A stretch of DNA of 64,000 nt, taken from JBIKWM01 sp044356305 (GTDB taxonomy: Bacteria > Bacteroidota > Bacteroidia > UBA10329). The stretch is from positions 75,624-139,623 of the forward strand of contig JBIKWM010000004.1 in NCBI GenBank assembly GCA_044356305.1, written 5' to 3'. The translations under genes and the position numbers were made by a program. The notes under the pieces were generated by a model. It had not been told where the DNA came from, did no database searches, and saw only the letters and a list, made by a program, of their open reading frames with translations. Shown in pieces: positions 16,626 through 26,148 of this stretch. Every line of letters starts with the position of its first letter. Position 1 is the stretch's first letter.

Positions 16626-17672
16626 CTAAATGGGCCAAGCGCGGCCCTCAGGCATGCTCAACCCTATTCCGTTTCCTGGGCCGGGCATCACCCTCCCATC
16701 GTTCAAAACAGGGTCTATGAACGGGTTGTTGGATATTAGAAACGGCCCGTCCAGATCCACATGGTCGGCCAACGGGGCCAGGTGCGCCATGGCCATGGAG
16801 GCACAGGACGTTTCGGTCATGCAGCCCAGCATGACCCCGAGCCCAAGCTCCCGGCACTGACCTATCATGGCGCGGGCCTCAGTAAGGCCGGTACATTTCA
16901 TCAGTTTGATGTTGATGCCATGGAAACAGTGCCGCGCCCATTCGAGATCGGTAAGCCGTTTCACGGCCTCATCGGCATAAATGGGCAAAGGGCTGCGGCC
17001 CGCGAGCCATTCCATGTCGGCCATGGCCGAGGTGCGGGGCATGGGTTGTTCGAGCATGGCAAACCCCGATCGGTGCAGCTCCTGCGCCATTTCGAGCGCC
17101 TGCCCACGGTCGGCCCACGCCTGATTTGCATCGGCATAGATGGCCTTATCGGTCAAAGCCTTCACATCGCTCAGCAGCCGCAGGTCATCCACACCACCAA
17201 GCTTCAGTTTTATCACTTTGAAATCGCGGGCCTCTTCAATTTTCTGTGGCAGGGCGGCCAGATCGCCCAGTGCAATGGTCATGCTGGAAGGAGGTTCGGG
17301 CCGCTGAGGCACATCGAGCATCTCCCCTATCGACATGCCTTTCATTTGCCCCAGCAGATCGTGAAGTGCAATGTCGATGGCGGCCTTGGCGGCATTGTCG
17401 GCAACAGAGAGTGCATCCACTTTCCTCATGACTGCAGCAATGCCCTCATGGAGGTCAATCCCTTCCCTGGCAACCATGTCGATGAAGCCTAGCACCGAGT
17501 CCTCCGTTTCGCCATGATAGGGCGGCAAAGAAGCCTCACCAATTCCCCAAAAAGGCCCTGCAACTGCCTTTACCAGCACACAGGGCGTGTGCGTCCGGCT
17601 GCCCGTGGCCAGACCAAATGGGTGGCGGAGCACCAACGGGTATCGGACGGCTCTCAGACTTACCGGTTGCAC
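16626..17672 (-). CDS. Dipeptide (L-Ala-D/L-Glu) epimerase, enolase superfamily
   Basis: A 348-residue member of the muconate-lactonizing-enzyme branch. Counting from GTG at 17672, the catalytic acid/base pair is K157 in the KLKLGG motif (K155-L-K157) and K256 in INIKLMKCTG. The magnesium ligands are D181 (YADANQAW), E208 (LEQPM) and D234 (YADEAV). The DLDG motif (D306, D308) marks dipeptide epimerases, since it holds the substrate's amino group. The enzyme probably recycles murein peptides. Longer ATG starts (17729, 17711) would overlap the divergent gene at 17710, so the GTG start is favoured. A shared operon with sua5 is likely. Confidence 0.9.
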   Translation of the reverse strand: MQPVSLRAVRYPLVLRHPFGLATGSRTHTPCVLVKAVAGPFWGIGEASLPPYHGETEDSVLGFIDMVAREGIDLHEGIAAVMRKVDALSVADNAAKAAIDIALHDLLGQMKGMSIGEMLDVPQRPEPPSSMTIALGDLAALPQKIEEARDFKVIKLKLGGVDDLRLLSDVKALTDKAIYADANQAWADRGQALEMAQELHRSGFAMLEQPMPRTSAMADMEWLAGRSPLPIYADEAVKRLTDLEWARHCFHGINIKLMKCTGLTEARAMIGQCRELGLGVMLGCMTETSCASMAMAHLAPLADHVDLDGPFLISNNPFIDPVLNDGRVMPGPGNGIGLSMPEGRAWPI

Positions 17673-17709
17673 GGCACGAAGATGGTGCGGCCCGCATCTT
17701 TGCCTGCCC

Positions 17710-19731
17710 ATGTCCGACCACGCCCCCAACGCACTTATAAACGAGAGCAGCCCCTACCTGCTGCAGCATGCCCACAACCCTGTGCAGTGGCTGCCCTGGG
17801 GCCCCGAGGCGCTGAGGCTGGCGCACGAAACCAACCGCCCGTTGCTGATCAGCATTGGCTACAGTGCGTGCCACTGGTGCCACGTGATGGAGCGCGAGAG
17901 CTTTGAGGACCACGAGGTGGCCGAGGCCATGAATCACCATTTTGTGTGTGTGAAGGTGGACCGCGAGGAGCGGCCCGATGTGGACCAGCTGTACATGGAG
18001 GCGGTGCAGATGATGACCGGGCAGGGTGGGTGGCCGCTCAACTGTTTCGCACTGCCCGATGGCAGGCCGTTTCATGGGGGCACTTACTTCCCTCGCGAGC
18101 GGTGGATCAACCTGTTGGACCAACTGGCCGAAATATGGAAGCGCTCGCCAGACGATGTGAGGGCCTATGCCGAAAAGCTCACTTCGGGGGTGAAGAGCAA
18201 TGCCTTGATTGCCCCTCGGGTGGCCGATGAGGTGCTGAGCAGTTCGATATTGGATGAGATGGCGGCCGACTGGGCCCCTCGTTTCGACCGGGTGAACGGA
18301 GGATTGAACCGGGCACCAAAATTCCCCATGCCTGCCAGTATGCTGTGCCTGCTCAGGTTGGGCAGGCAGCTCGGGAACAGTGCACTGACCGATCATGTGC
18401 ACCTGACCCTCCGGTGCATGGCGTTGGGTGGTATCTACGATCAGATCGGGGGCGGCTTTGCCCGTTACTCGGTGGATGGGCTCTGGAAAGTGCCGCATTT
18501 CGAGAAGATGCTGTACGATAACGCCCAACTGCTGAGCCTATATGCCGAAGCACATCTGCACAGGCCCGATGCACTGTACGAAAGGGTGCTGCGGCAGACC
18601 GTGGCATTTGTGCAACGCGAGCTGACATCCCCAGAGGGTTTCTGTTACTCGGCCCTTGATGCCGACAGCGAGGGCGAAGAAGGGCTCTTTTACCTTTGGG
18701 ATGAAGAGCAGTTCAAGGCCGCTCTGGGCGAAGATGCCGCATGGGCCGCACGTTGGTTCAAGGTAGGTGGCGATGGCCTATGGGAGCACGGCAGGAGCAT
18801 TCTATTGGGTCGCACGGACCATGAGGAATTTGCCCGATCTCTGAACATCACCCCTGAGGAATTCTCCCTTAGAATTGAAAAGGTGACCGGCCTCCTGCTC
18901 GCAGCAAGGGAGAAAAGGCCCCGGCCGGGCACCGATGACAAGCAGCTCACATCGTGGAACGCACTTATGCTCAAAGGGCTGTGCGATGCCGCCATTGCCC
19001 TGAATGATCTGAGCTTTCTGGATCAGGCCACCCGTATTGCCGAATACCTGACCCAGACCCGCCCCGATGGCAGCCTGTGGCACACCTACAAGAATGGCCA
19101 TAGCACGGTGCCCGGGTTCTTGGACGACCACGCCCTCACCATCGAGGCCCTCGTATCCATGTACAGCCTCACATTCGAGGCCCGGTGGCTGCATAGGGCG
19201 CAGGAGATGACCGGTATGGTGTTGCAGCGCTTCGCCATGGAAGGAACGTCCATGCTGCGCTACACCCAACGCATCGGCACGGATGACCTGGTGGCCCCCA
19301 CTGTGGAGACCCAGGACAATGTGATACCGGCCTCCAACTCAGTGATGGCGCGGAATCTGCTGACACTCGGGTTGCACTTCGGCAATCAGGAATGGGTGGC
19401 GAGGTCGAAGCAGATGGTGGCCGACATGGCCCCTGCCCTACCCAAGGCCGGGCCGTGGTATGCCAACTGGGCCGATCTGCTGCGGCTGCACACCGGACCT
19501 TTGTACGAGGTGGCGGTGACCGGGCCGGACCACAAGGCTATCGCACGGCAGTTGCAACAGGGTGCGAATGGCCCGTTGATCCTTGCAGCAGGCGATGAGC
19601 AGAACGGCCTCCCGCTGCTGGAAGGACGCACCGGATCTCCGCAGTCACTCATTTACGTATGTCAGAACGGGGCATGCGCCCTGCCTACTTCTGATGTGGC
19701 CATTGCGCTAAGAATGTTCGGCAGGGCCTGA
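17710..19731 (+). CDS. DUF255 thioredoxin-domain protein (YyaL/SSP411 family)
   Basis: A 673-residue cytoplasmic protein. The N-terminal thioredoxin-like domain begins NALINESSPYLLQHAHNPVQW and has a CHWC motif (C54, C57) in SACHWCHVMERESF, and GGWPLNCFALPDG-PF follows. The remainder is an alpha/alpha toroid like six-hairpin glycosidases or N-acylglucosamine epimerases (GGIYDQIGGGFARYSVD, WKVPHFEKMLYDNAQL, DADSEGEEGLFYLW). The family is very widespread, but its reaction is not established. The sequence CATCTTTG at 17694-17701, just before the ATG, may be its -7 box. Confidence 0.92.
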   Translation: MSDHAPNALINESSPYLLQHAHNPVQWLPWGPEALRLAHETNRPLLISIGYSACHWCHVMERESFEDHEVAEAMNHHFVCVKVDREERPDVDQLYMEAVQMMTGQGGWPLNCFALPDGRPFHGGTYFPRERWINLLDQLAEIWKRSPDDVRAYAEKLTSGVKSNALIAPRVADEVLSSSILDEMAADWAPRFDRVNGGLNRAPKFPMPASMLCLLRLGRQLGNSALTDHVHLTLRCMALGGIYDQIGGGFARYSVDGLWKVPHFEKMLYDNAQLLSLYAEAHLHRPDALYERVLRQTVAFVQRELTSPEGFCYSALDADSEGEEGLFYLWDEEQFKAALGEDAAWAARWFKVGGDGLWEHGRSILLGRTDHEEFARSLNITPEEFSLRIEKVTGLLLAAREKRPRPGTDDKQLTSWNALMLKGLCDAAIALNDLSFLDQATRIAEYLTQTRPDGSLWHTYKNGHSTVPGFLDDHALTIEALVSMYSLTFEARWLHRAQEMTGMVLQRFAMEGTSMLRYTQRIGTDDLVAPTVETQDNVIPASNSVMARNLLTLGLHFGNQEWVARSKQMVADMAPALPKAGPWYANWADLLRLHTGPLYEVAVTGPDHKAIARQLQQGANGPLILAAGDEQNGLPLLEGRTGSPQSLIYVCQNGACALPTSDVAIALRMFGRA

Positions 19732-19734
19732 CTC

Positions 19735-19742
19735 TATATTTG
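19735..19742 (+). promoter_or_regulatory. Candidate -7 box of the MBOAT gene
   Basis: TATATTTG is an exact match to the Bacteroidota -7 consensus TAnnTTTG. It lies 21 bp before the ATG at 19764 and just after the stop of the DUF255 gene at 19731, suggesting that the MBOAT pair has its own promoter. Confidence 0.6.
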
Positions 19743-19763
19743 ACCGCCCTACCGATACGGCCC

Positions 19764-21218
19764 ATGGTCTTCAATTCCCTCGATTTTGCTGTATTCCTGC
19801 CCATTGTATTCGGGCTTTATTGGGCCCTGGGCCGTTGGGGAACCAGGCCGCAGAACCTCCTCATCCTTATTGCCAGCTACGTGTTCTATGGCTGGTGGGA
19901 CCCTCGTTTCCTGAGTCTGCTGGCCTTCAGCTCTCTGGTCGATTATTTTGTGGGGATAGGACTCGCGCGCACAGATGCTCCCAGAAACCGTAATGTGCTA
20001 CTTGCAGTCAGCCTCGTGGTCAATCTTGGCCTGCTGGGTTTCTTCAAGTACTTCAACTTCTTCGCTGAGAGTTTTGCTGAGGCGTTCACGCTCATGGGCC
20101 ATTCCATCAGGCCAGAGAGTCTGGATATCATTTTGCCCGTAGGCATAAGCTTCTACACATTTCAGACCCTGAGCTACAGCATCGATGTGTATCGCGGACA
20201 CCTCACGCCATCGCGCAACGTGGTCGATTTTCTCGCGTTTGTGAGCTTTTTCCCGCAGTTGGTGGCCGGACCCATTGAGCGGGCATCGAATCTGCTGCCT
20301 CAGTTTGCCAGGAAACGCGAATTCAATCTGCAGCTCGCCACCGATGGCATGCGGCAACTGCTGTGGGGCCTGTTCAAAAAGACGGTCATTGCCGACAACT
20401 GTGCCGAATTCGCCAACTACATCTTCAACTCGCCCGATTATTTTCAGGGCGGAACCATGGCCTTTGCGGCCATGCTGTTCGCATTCCAGATCTATGGCGA
20501 TTTCTCAGGATATTCTGACATGGCCGTTGGCATGTCGAAACTGTTCGGTTTCAACCTCATGCGCAACTTCGCCTACCCGTACTTCTCGCGCGATATGGCC
20601 GAGTTCTGGCGCAGATGGCACATATCGCTCAGCACCTGGTTCCGTGACTATCTGTACATACCGCTGGGCGGCAGCCGTGGCGGCAAGTGGAGTGCGGTGC
20701 GCAACACGTTCATCATCTTTCTGGTGAGCGGTTTCTGGCATGGGGCCAACTGGACCTTTCTGATGTGGGGCCTTATCAATGCCCTCTATTTCATACCCCT
20801 GCTGCTGCTGGGCTGGAACCGGAACAACACCGGCAATGTGGCCCCAGGCCGCCTTTTTCCAGGGGTAAAGGACTTCCTCAACATAGCCCTCACGTTTGCT
20901 CTCACATGTTTCGCCTGGATATTCTTCCGGGCCGAGAGCATGGCCGATGCCTGGCACTTCATTCACCGCATGACCTTCCCCATGCACCCCAAACTGTGGG
21001 TGCTTGAGGCATACAACTTCATCTATTGGTACGAGGTGTGGTTCGTTCCGCTGGTGGTTGTATTTGTTATGGCTGAATGGATCGGGCGAGAGAAACAGCA
21101 CCCGCTTGAAGGGCTGAGTTGGCCACGACCCCTCCGCTGGATGCTGTACCTGGCTCTGCTCGTGGTCATTGCCACCTGCTCCGGCAAGGTGCAGGAATTC
21201 ATCTATTTCCAGTTCTGA
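19764..21218 (+). CDS. MBOAT-family O-acetyltransferase (AlgI-like)
   Basis: A 484-residue polytopic inner-membrane enzyme with about ten hydrophobic helices. Family marks are LPVGISFYTFQTLSYSIDVY (125-144), QLVAGPIERA (165-174), FWRRWHISLSTWFRDYLYIPLGG (281-303) and the active-site histidine H326 in SGFWHGANWTFL. AlgI-type proteins pass acetyl groups across the membrane to exopolysaccharide. The SGNH-like protein encoded 3 bp downstream fits as the periplasmic transferase partner. The ATG at 19764 is used; the frame extends to a TTG at 19740, inside the promoter box. Confidence 0.93.
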   Translation: MVFNSLDFAVFLPIVFGLYWALGRWGTRPQNLLILIASYVFYGWWDPRFLSLLAFSSLVDYFVGIGLARTDAPRNRNVLLAVSLVVNLGLLGFFKYFNFFAESFAEAFTLMGHSIRPESLDIILPVGISFYTFQTLSYSIDVYRGHLTPSRNVVDFLAFVSFFPQLVAGPIERASNLLPQFARKREFNLQLATDGMRQLLWGLFKKTVIADNCAEFANYIFNSPDYFQGGTMAFAAMLFAFQIYGDFSGYSDMAVGMSKLFGFNLMRNFAYPYFSRDMAEFWRRWHISLSTWFRDYLYIPLGGSRGGKWSAVRNTFIIFLVSGFWHGANWTFLMWGLINALYFIPLLLLGWNRNNTGNVAPGRLFPGVKDFLNIALTFALTCFAWIFFRAESMADAWHFIHRMTFPMHPKLWVLEAYNFIYWYEVWFVPLVVVFVMAEWIGREKQHPLEGLSWPRPLRWMLYLALLVVIATCSGKVQEFIYFQF

Positions 21219-21221
21219 CCG

Positions 21222-22205
21222 ATGGGTAAAGAACTCAAGGACTTCGCTATCCGTGCCACGGCATTTGCAGCGGTGCTGTGGGCCGTTTTCCACATGGTAG
21301 ACCGTATGCTCGACACAGCCATGCTGCGCGCCCGGACGGGTGAGGTGGGTGTATGGGCCGACCTGTATGATGGTAAAGTACAGGCCGAGATGGTTGTACA
21401 TGGCTCATCGCGGGCGTGGGTGCACATGGACCCGCAGATACTGCAGGACAGCCTTGGGCTCACCTGCTACAACCTCGGTGTAGATGGCCACAGTTTCCAG
21501 CTGCAGACATTGCGCAACGACCTGTTGTTCCGCTATTGTGGCAAGCCGAAGCTCATCATCCATTCCGTTGACATGTGGACCCTTGTTGACCGGGGCGAAC
21601 TATATGGGGGCGAGCAGTTCCTCCCGTTCTTCCACGATACTGCCGCAGTCAGGCGCATGAAACAACTCAAGGGATACCACAGGTTGGACTACGAACTTCC
21701 GTTGACGCGCTATTTCGGATTTCCGAAGCAGATGAAAGTGCTCTTGAACGGGATGCTGCGCGGAACGTGGCCCGAAGAAGAGCGCAAGCGCGGATTCATG
21801 GGGCAGGAGCGCCCTTGGCAGGGCGACCTCGAAAAGGCGCGCGGCAACTGGGCCGATGGCTACAAGGTGGTGCTCGACAGCAACATCACCCATGAATTTG
21901 ACGACTACCTGGGCCGTATGAGAAACGAGGGTGTCAAGGTGATTTTTGTATACACCCCTGAGCTAAAGGAGGGACAGGGCTTCGTTACAACACGGGCCGA
22001 GATCATGGCCCTGTATTGGCGCCTGGCCCGCAAGCACGGTATCACTTTTATCGATTACAGCGACCATCCGCTCAGCGATAATTCAAACAAACACCTCTAT
22101 TACAACGCCTCGCACATGAATGCCGAAGGGGCCGAGATATTCAGCCGCACCCTGGCGCACGACCTGAGGCAATTGCCAGAGCTGAATGGAATAATCCGTC
22201 AATGA
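21222..22205 (+). CDS. SGNH-hydrolase-like partner of the MBOAT protein
   Basis: A 327-residue protein with one N-terminal membrane anchor (about residues 8-28) and an extracytoplasmic domain. GSSRAW at 61-66 provides a candidate nucleophile serine in the G-x-S-R form found in AlgJ/AlgX-like and DUF1574-like proteins. Near the C-terminus D278 (FIDYSDHPLSDN) and H298 (YNASHMNAEGAEIFS) could complete the triad. It starts 3 bp after the MBOAT stop, so the two are almost certainly one transcript. The role in surface polysaccharide acetylation is inferred from the pairing; no polysaccharide genes lie adjacent. Confidence 0.75.
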   Translation: MGKELKDFAIRATAFAAVLWAVFHMVDRMLDTAMLRARTGEVGVWADLYDGKVQAEMVVHGSSRAWVHMDPQILQDSLGLTCYNLGVDGHSFQLQTLRNDLLFRYCGKPKLIIHSVDMWTLVDRGELYGGEQFLPFFHDTAAVRRMKQLKGYHRLDYELPLTRYFGFPKQMKVLLNGMLRGTWPEEERKRGFMGQERPWQGDLEKARGNWADGYKVVLDSNITHEFDDYLGRMRNEGVKVIFVYTPELKEGQGFVTTRAEIMALYWRLARKHGITFIDYSDHPLSDNSNKHLYYNASHMNAEGAEIFSRTLAHDLRQLPELNGIIRQ

Positions 22206-22267
22206 GCCTCAGGTTTGAGATCACTGCTGCAATAATCGCAGAGCAGCGTCATTCACTGCGTTGATCA

Positions 22268-23053
22268 TCAATCTTCGGAACCCGCTTTCTCAGGGTCCTT
22301 CTTGCTCTGCTTCTTTTTGCCACCGCCCTTCTTGCGTTGGGGCAGAGGGAACTCGTGGAAGAAATAACGCACATCGAAGGTGAGGTAGCTGCCATTGAGG
22401 CCGAAGAAACCCGATTGCAGCGCCACGTTGTTCTCAACCGCACTCACCTTGCTGGTATATATCTCGGTGAATGGCACATGGTACGATGCCCCGAGGTAAA
22501 AGAATCCGATCTTCTTGGTGCGGTATTCCCATCCCAGGTTGGCAATGGCGCCCCCGTTGACGATGGAGTTGCGCGCACTGTAGTGGCGGAATGCCGTATC
22601 GCTGGTGTAGATGTCGCTCGGGAAGATATCGAGCTGGAGCCCTGCCCCGGCATCCATATAGAAGCGCTCGGCCAGCTTTACAAAGAACATGGCCTGTACA
22701 GGCACCTCGTACCCGATAATGGTGAAATCGGAGGTCGTGATAAGGCCATTGCGGTCAAAGTCGAGGCTGTATTTGCGCTGTACATAATTGATACCCGCTT
22801 CGAGCGATATCATCTTGGTGAAACCATAGCGCACCACCATACCGGCCGTGAAACCGAACTTGGGCGTGAGGGTGCTTGAATAGAGCAAAGTACCCAGCGT
22901 ATCGGTGACGCTGGTGGTCTGCGCCCCGGTATTGAGTATGCCCATCGGGAAAATGGGGCGGAAAGAGATACCGGCTGTAAGCACCCGTTCCTGGGCAATG
23001 GCCCACGTTGAAACGAGCATCAGTGCAGTGGCTATGAAAAAGCGCGGCCCCAT
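22268..23053 (-). CDS. Outer-membrane beta-barrel protein
   Basis: A 261-residue exported protein with signal peptide MGPRFFIATALMLVSTWAIAQ (1-21). The mature part alternates strands and turns typical of small outer-membrane barrels (PorT or OmpW-like), with many aromatic residues at strand ends and the terminal strand YLTFDVRYFFHEFPL. The C-terminus adds a lysine-rich tail (KKGGGKKKQSKKDPEK) that should lie in the periplasm and could touch peptidoglycan or nucleotides. An upstream ATG at 23068 adds five residues. It is downstream of the peroxidase gene in the same orientation. Confidence 0.78.
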   Translation of the reverse strand: MGPRFFIATALMLVSTWAIAQERVLTAGISFRPIFPMGILNTGAQTTSVTDTLGTLLYSSTLTPKFGFTAGMVVRYGFTKMISLEAGINYVQRKYSLDFDRNGLITTSDFTIIGYEVPVQAMFFVKLAERFYMDAGAGLQLDIFPSDIYTSDTAFRHYSARNSIVNGGAIANLGWEYRTKKIGFFYLGASYHVPFTEIYTSKVSAVENNVALQSGFFGLNGSYLTFDVRYFFHEFPLPQRKKGGGKKKQSKKDPEKAGSED

Positions 23054-23097
23054 GCGCCAAAGGTACATGGGGCCGTGCGGCAAGAAGGGTCTGTAGA

Positions 23098-24264
23098 TCA
23101 ACGGAACGGATCGGAGTAGCGCGGGTCGTTCACCAAGGCCTCGTCTGTCAAGGTCTTAAGGAATGCAACGAGGGCTCTCTTCTCCACATCGGTAAGATCA
23201 AGTCTACGTGGCTCCACGGTTCCATTTCCACCACCGGGTATGGGGTCTATCACACCACCACCATTGAATCCGCCATCGAAAATGATGGCGTTTCCTCCCA
23301 TACGGTAATCAAGATACGGATTGGCCAATGCACCATGATCATAATGATTCACCACCTCCTCAAGCGTGGCAAAACGGCCATCGTGCATGTATGGAGCGGT
23401 GAGGGCCACGTTGCGCAGGCTGGGCACCTTGAAGCGACCCTCGTCTGATGCCACACCGGTTATCTCCTTCAGGCCCTTATCGACATACTCCATCTCAAGG
23501 CCGATGTTGGCCGCATCGCCACCCCAGCCGCTGAAGTTGACCCCACCATGGCAGTTCTGGCAATGGGTGCGGTCCCAGCTGAAGAAGAGGTCCTTGCCCA
23601 ATTGCTCCTCGGCAGTGAAGTTGCTGAAATTGCTGGCCAGACCCTGATCGTAACGACTGCGGTGCGAAACCATGCTGCGCAGGAACTGTGCAAGCGCCAT
23701 TGAGATGCGCTCAGGGGTGATCTCAGGGCTGCCGAAAGCATCCTCAAACAGGGCCGGGTAGTAATCGAACATGGCCAATTTCTGGGTGAGCTGATCCATG
23801 TTGTCCATGCCCATCTCGACATGGTCCTTAACAGGGCGCATCACCATGTTCTCGAGCCCCTCTGCGCGCATGTCCCAGAAATAGGTGTTTGAGAATGCGG
23901 TGTTGATGGCCGATGGCGAATTGCGCCTGGTGGCCCCGGCACGGAAACCCTCAGCGAAGCGCTTCCCATCAGCAAAACCTTTGTCCTGCTGGTGGCAGCT
24001 GCCGCACGATGTGCGGTTGTTCAGGCTCAGTTTGGGGTCGTAGAACAACACGCGCCCAAGGGTGGACCCGGCATCCGTGATCTGATTTGACGATGGGACA
24101 AGCATGTTCATGCGCATGTCCATGTTGGTTATCTCATCGGCCACGTTGTAGCTGTAGCGCGCCTGCGGCAGGGCCGGGCGGTCGTAATCGCCCAGGTTTG
24201 CTGTCTCTTTCTGGCACGATGCAAGGCCAAAGGCCATGGCTGCGAGGGGAATCAACTTTCTCAT
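23098..24264 (-). CDS. Di-haem cytochrome c peroxidase lipoprotein (MauG/CcpA family)
   Basis: A 388-residue lipoprotein (lipobox GLASC, Cys17) with two haem c sites: CGSCH at 87-91 and CQNCH at 235-239. It carries the family segments GRVLFYDPKLSLNN, NTYFWDMRAEGLENM and FKVPSLRNVALTAPYMHDGRFATLEEVV, the last supplying the axial methionine. The usual role is reduction of periplasmic hydrogen peroxide with electrons from cytochrome c; some members have different oxidase roles. The acidic linker GGGFNGGGVIDPIPGGGNG-type glycine-rich insertion near the end is longer than in the classical enzymes. Confidence 0.92.
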   Translation of the reverse strand: MRKLIPLAAMAFGLASCQKETANLGDYDRPALPQARYSYNVADEITNMDMRMNMLVPSSNQITDAGSTLGRVLFYDPKLSLNNRTSCGSCHQQDKGFADGKRFAEGFRAGATRRNSPSAINTAFSNTYFWDMRAEGLENMVMRPVKDHVEMGMDNMDQLTQKLAMFDYYPALFEDAFGSPEITPERISMALAQFLRSMVSHRSRYDQGLASNFSNFTAEEQLGKDLFFSWDRTHCQNCHGGVNFSGWGGDAANIGLEMEYVDKGLKEITGVASDEGRFKVPSLRNVALTAPYMHDGRFATLEEVVNHYDHGALANPYLDYRMGGNAIIFDGGFNGGGVIDPIPGGGNGTVEPRRLDLTDVEKRALVAFLKTLTDEALVNDPRYSDPFR

Positions 24265-24298
24265 GGTGAAAAGTGCTGATGGTCAGTACAATGATAGT

Positions 24299-25003
24299 TT
24301 ATTTCTGCTTTGCGAAGCGAATGTTCACAAAAATGGAAGTGGGCGGGATGAAACTGAACGACTTGTCGGATGAACTCTGCTCTGAGTCGAATGTAGGCTG
24401 AAAGTCAGAGCGGGTGGCATCAACTATGCTCTGGCTCTCGAAATAGCACGTGGTCTCGGTACCGAGGCTGATGCGTTCGTTGATGAAGAACTGTATGCCC
24501 AGCACCGGCCCACCGCCAAGGGTGTTGCCCGTAGTACTGGTCTCTACAGTGGCAAAACCGGTATTGTTCTTCTGGCTCGAAAGGGCATACTGATACACGA
24601 GATCGGCCCCGAAATACATGTTCCATCTACGTGCCAGTGGGAGCTGAAACTCATACCCTATGCGCGCATCGACCTGGGTGGTGGTGCTTGTGAAACCGCC
24701 CGAATTGTCGGTGGCATCATCGTGCTGCTCGCGGAAATTGGCACCAAGGCCCACCCGCAGCCCGTGCCTGCCCACCCACATCTTATAGTGCAGTGCATAC
24801 GGACTTACCAGATTGGGGATGTTGCCACTGAACGAGATGAAATTGGCAATGAAGAATGTGCTGTTGATGCCGATCTCGTGGGTAATTGAGCCCTTCGGCA
24901 TCTCACCGAAACGGACCTTCACCTTAGTCTCCTCTGCGGTCTGGGCAATGCCCGAAACAGGGCCCAACAGGCACGTTGCGAACAGGATAGCGGGTATTCT
25001 CAT
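24299..25003 (-). CDS. Outer-membrane beta-barrel protein
   Basis: A 234-residue exported protein with signal peptide MRIPAILFATCLLGPVSGIAQ. The mature sequence shows barrel features: ITHEIGINSTFFIANFISF, HGLRVGLGANFREQHDD, RIGYEFQLPLARRWNMYFGA and the closing strand FIPPTSIFVNIRFAKQK. No specific family is recognised. The start at 25003 was chosen because it begins the signal peptide; the longer frame from 25222 covers the SDR gene's end. It sits between the SDR gene and the peroxidase gene, all on the minus strand. Confidence 0.75.
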   Translation of the reverse strand: MRIPAILFATCLLGPVSGIAQTAEETKVKVRFGEMPKGSITHEIGINSTFFIANFISFSGNIPNLVSPYALHYKMWVGRHGLRVGLGANFREQHDDATDNSGGFTSTTTQVDARIGYEFQLPLARRWNMYFGADLVYQYALSSQKNNTGFATVETSTTGNTLGGGPVLGIQFFINERISLGTETTCYFESQSIVDATRSDFQPTFDSEQSSSDKSFSFIPPTSIFVNIRFAKQK

Positions 25004-25049
25004 GGCGAACGAAGATATTGACGGCCGCCTTATCGGCAAGTTGTCCGGA

Positions 25050-25901
25050 TTATTGTGTAAGCAGGCACATTTTTTCGCTCCAGTCCCAGAGGCGTGCGGC
25101 CAAGGCCATGTCCTGCGAGGGGCGGTTGCTGTTAACCCTGCGGCTGCGATAGAAATACTGGCCATTGTGCGGCAGCAGTTCCTCCCTGGGCGCACTGGCC
25201 AGATGCACCGAAGTGAGGGCACCCTGCTCGGCTGTGATAAAGAACGGTTTGGCTATCCTCCATCCCAAAGCTGTGAACCAATTGCTGTTCTTCTCGGCTA
25301 TCTGGGTGCGCACCCCGCCCGGATGCAGGCTAAACGCCATGAGGCCCTGCGACCCGAAGCGTGCGGCCAGTTCGCGGGCCATGAGGATATTGCAGAATTT
25401 GCTCCGCGAATATGAACCCCAACCCGTATACCGCTGGCGCTGGTAGTTGATGTCGTCAAAGTCGAAGGTGCGCGTGTCCTTGTGGGCAATGCTGGCCACG
25501 TTGATGACACGGGCATCGGTGCTGAGCTGCAACAGCGGCATAAGCGACCGTGTGAGCAGGAACGGGCCGAGATGGTTGGCCGCCAACACCATTTCCACCC
25601 CTGCTGAATTCAGCACCAGGTCGCTGTAATAGCCCCCGGCATTGTTGATCAGGACATCCAATCGCCCGAACCGCACGGTAAAATCGGCTGCCGCAGCGCG
25701 CACCGATGCCGGGTCACTGAGTTCCATCACAATAGCCCCAATGGCAGGATGGCCTGCGGAAGCCAGCGCCTTCAAAGCCTCCTGAGCCTTGGCATCGCTG
25801 CGTGCCGATATGACCACATCGTAGCCTTTGGAAGCCAACATCCGAGCGGTCTCGAAACCTATTCCGGCATTGCCGCCCGTAATCAGGACTGTTTTTTTCA
25901 T
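25050..25901 (-). CDS. Short-chain dehydrogenase/reductase
   Basis: A 283-residue NAD(P)-dependent oxidoreductase. The cofactor motif TGGNAGIG lies at residues 8-15, NNAG at 86-89, catalytic S137 in NVASIAH, and Y164-x-x-x-K168 in SYSRSKF. ISARS at 31-35, with an arginine after the second strand, favours NADP. The pattern resembles retinol dehydrogenase/WWOX-type members. Its substrate is unknown. The start MKKTVLITGG at 25901 is clear. Confidence 0.92.
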   Translation of the reverse strand: MKKTVLITGGNAGIGFETARMLASKGYDVVISARSDAKAQEALKALASAGHPAIGAIVMELSDPASVRAAAADFTVRFGRLDVLINNAGGYYSDLVLNSAGVEMVLAANHLGPFLLTRSLMPLLQLSTDARVINVASIAHKDTRTFDFDDINYQRQRYTGWGSYSRSKFCNILMARELAARFGSQGLMAFSLHPGGVRTQIAEKNSNWFTALGWRIAKPFFITAEQGALTSVHLASAPREELLPHNGQYFYRSRRVNSNRPSQDMALAARLWDWSEKMCLLTQ

Positions 25902-26098
25902 GGGGTAAAATTGGATGCTATAGAATGAAAAAGGGATGGATGAAAATCTGTAGCAGTATCCTGTGTCATCTGAAGTGCTCAGCGAACCGGCATCGAATGA
26001 GCCTATTGCCCTTCGACCTGCCAACAGTCAATCGCCCGCATCAAACATTGGAAGTGAAATTGAACTTTCCCCATCAGCCTGTGAAGTCTGAAAAAGAA

Positions 26099-26128
26099 AA
26101 GGCCGCACGAGGCGGCCTTCCCTGACAG
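26099..26128 (-). terminator. Rho-independent terminator of aceA
   Basis: On the minus strand, an 8-bp perfect stem (AAGGCCGC at 26099-26106, GCGGCCTT at 26112-26119, 5-nt loop) is followed by TTCTTTTTC. It stands about 30 bp after the aceA stop. Confidence 0.85.
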
Positions 26129-26148
26129 ATTGGGGGAACTGTTGAAAC

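Noticed and set aside
22225..22265. Terminator between the SGNH-like gene and the convergent outer-membrane protein
   Set aside because: CTGCTGC and GCAGAGCAG can pair only with a bulge, and no T run follows on either strand.
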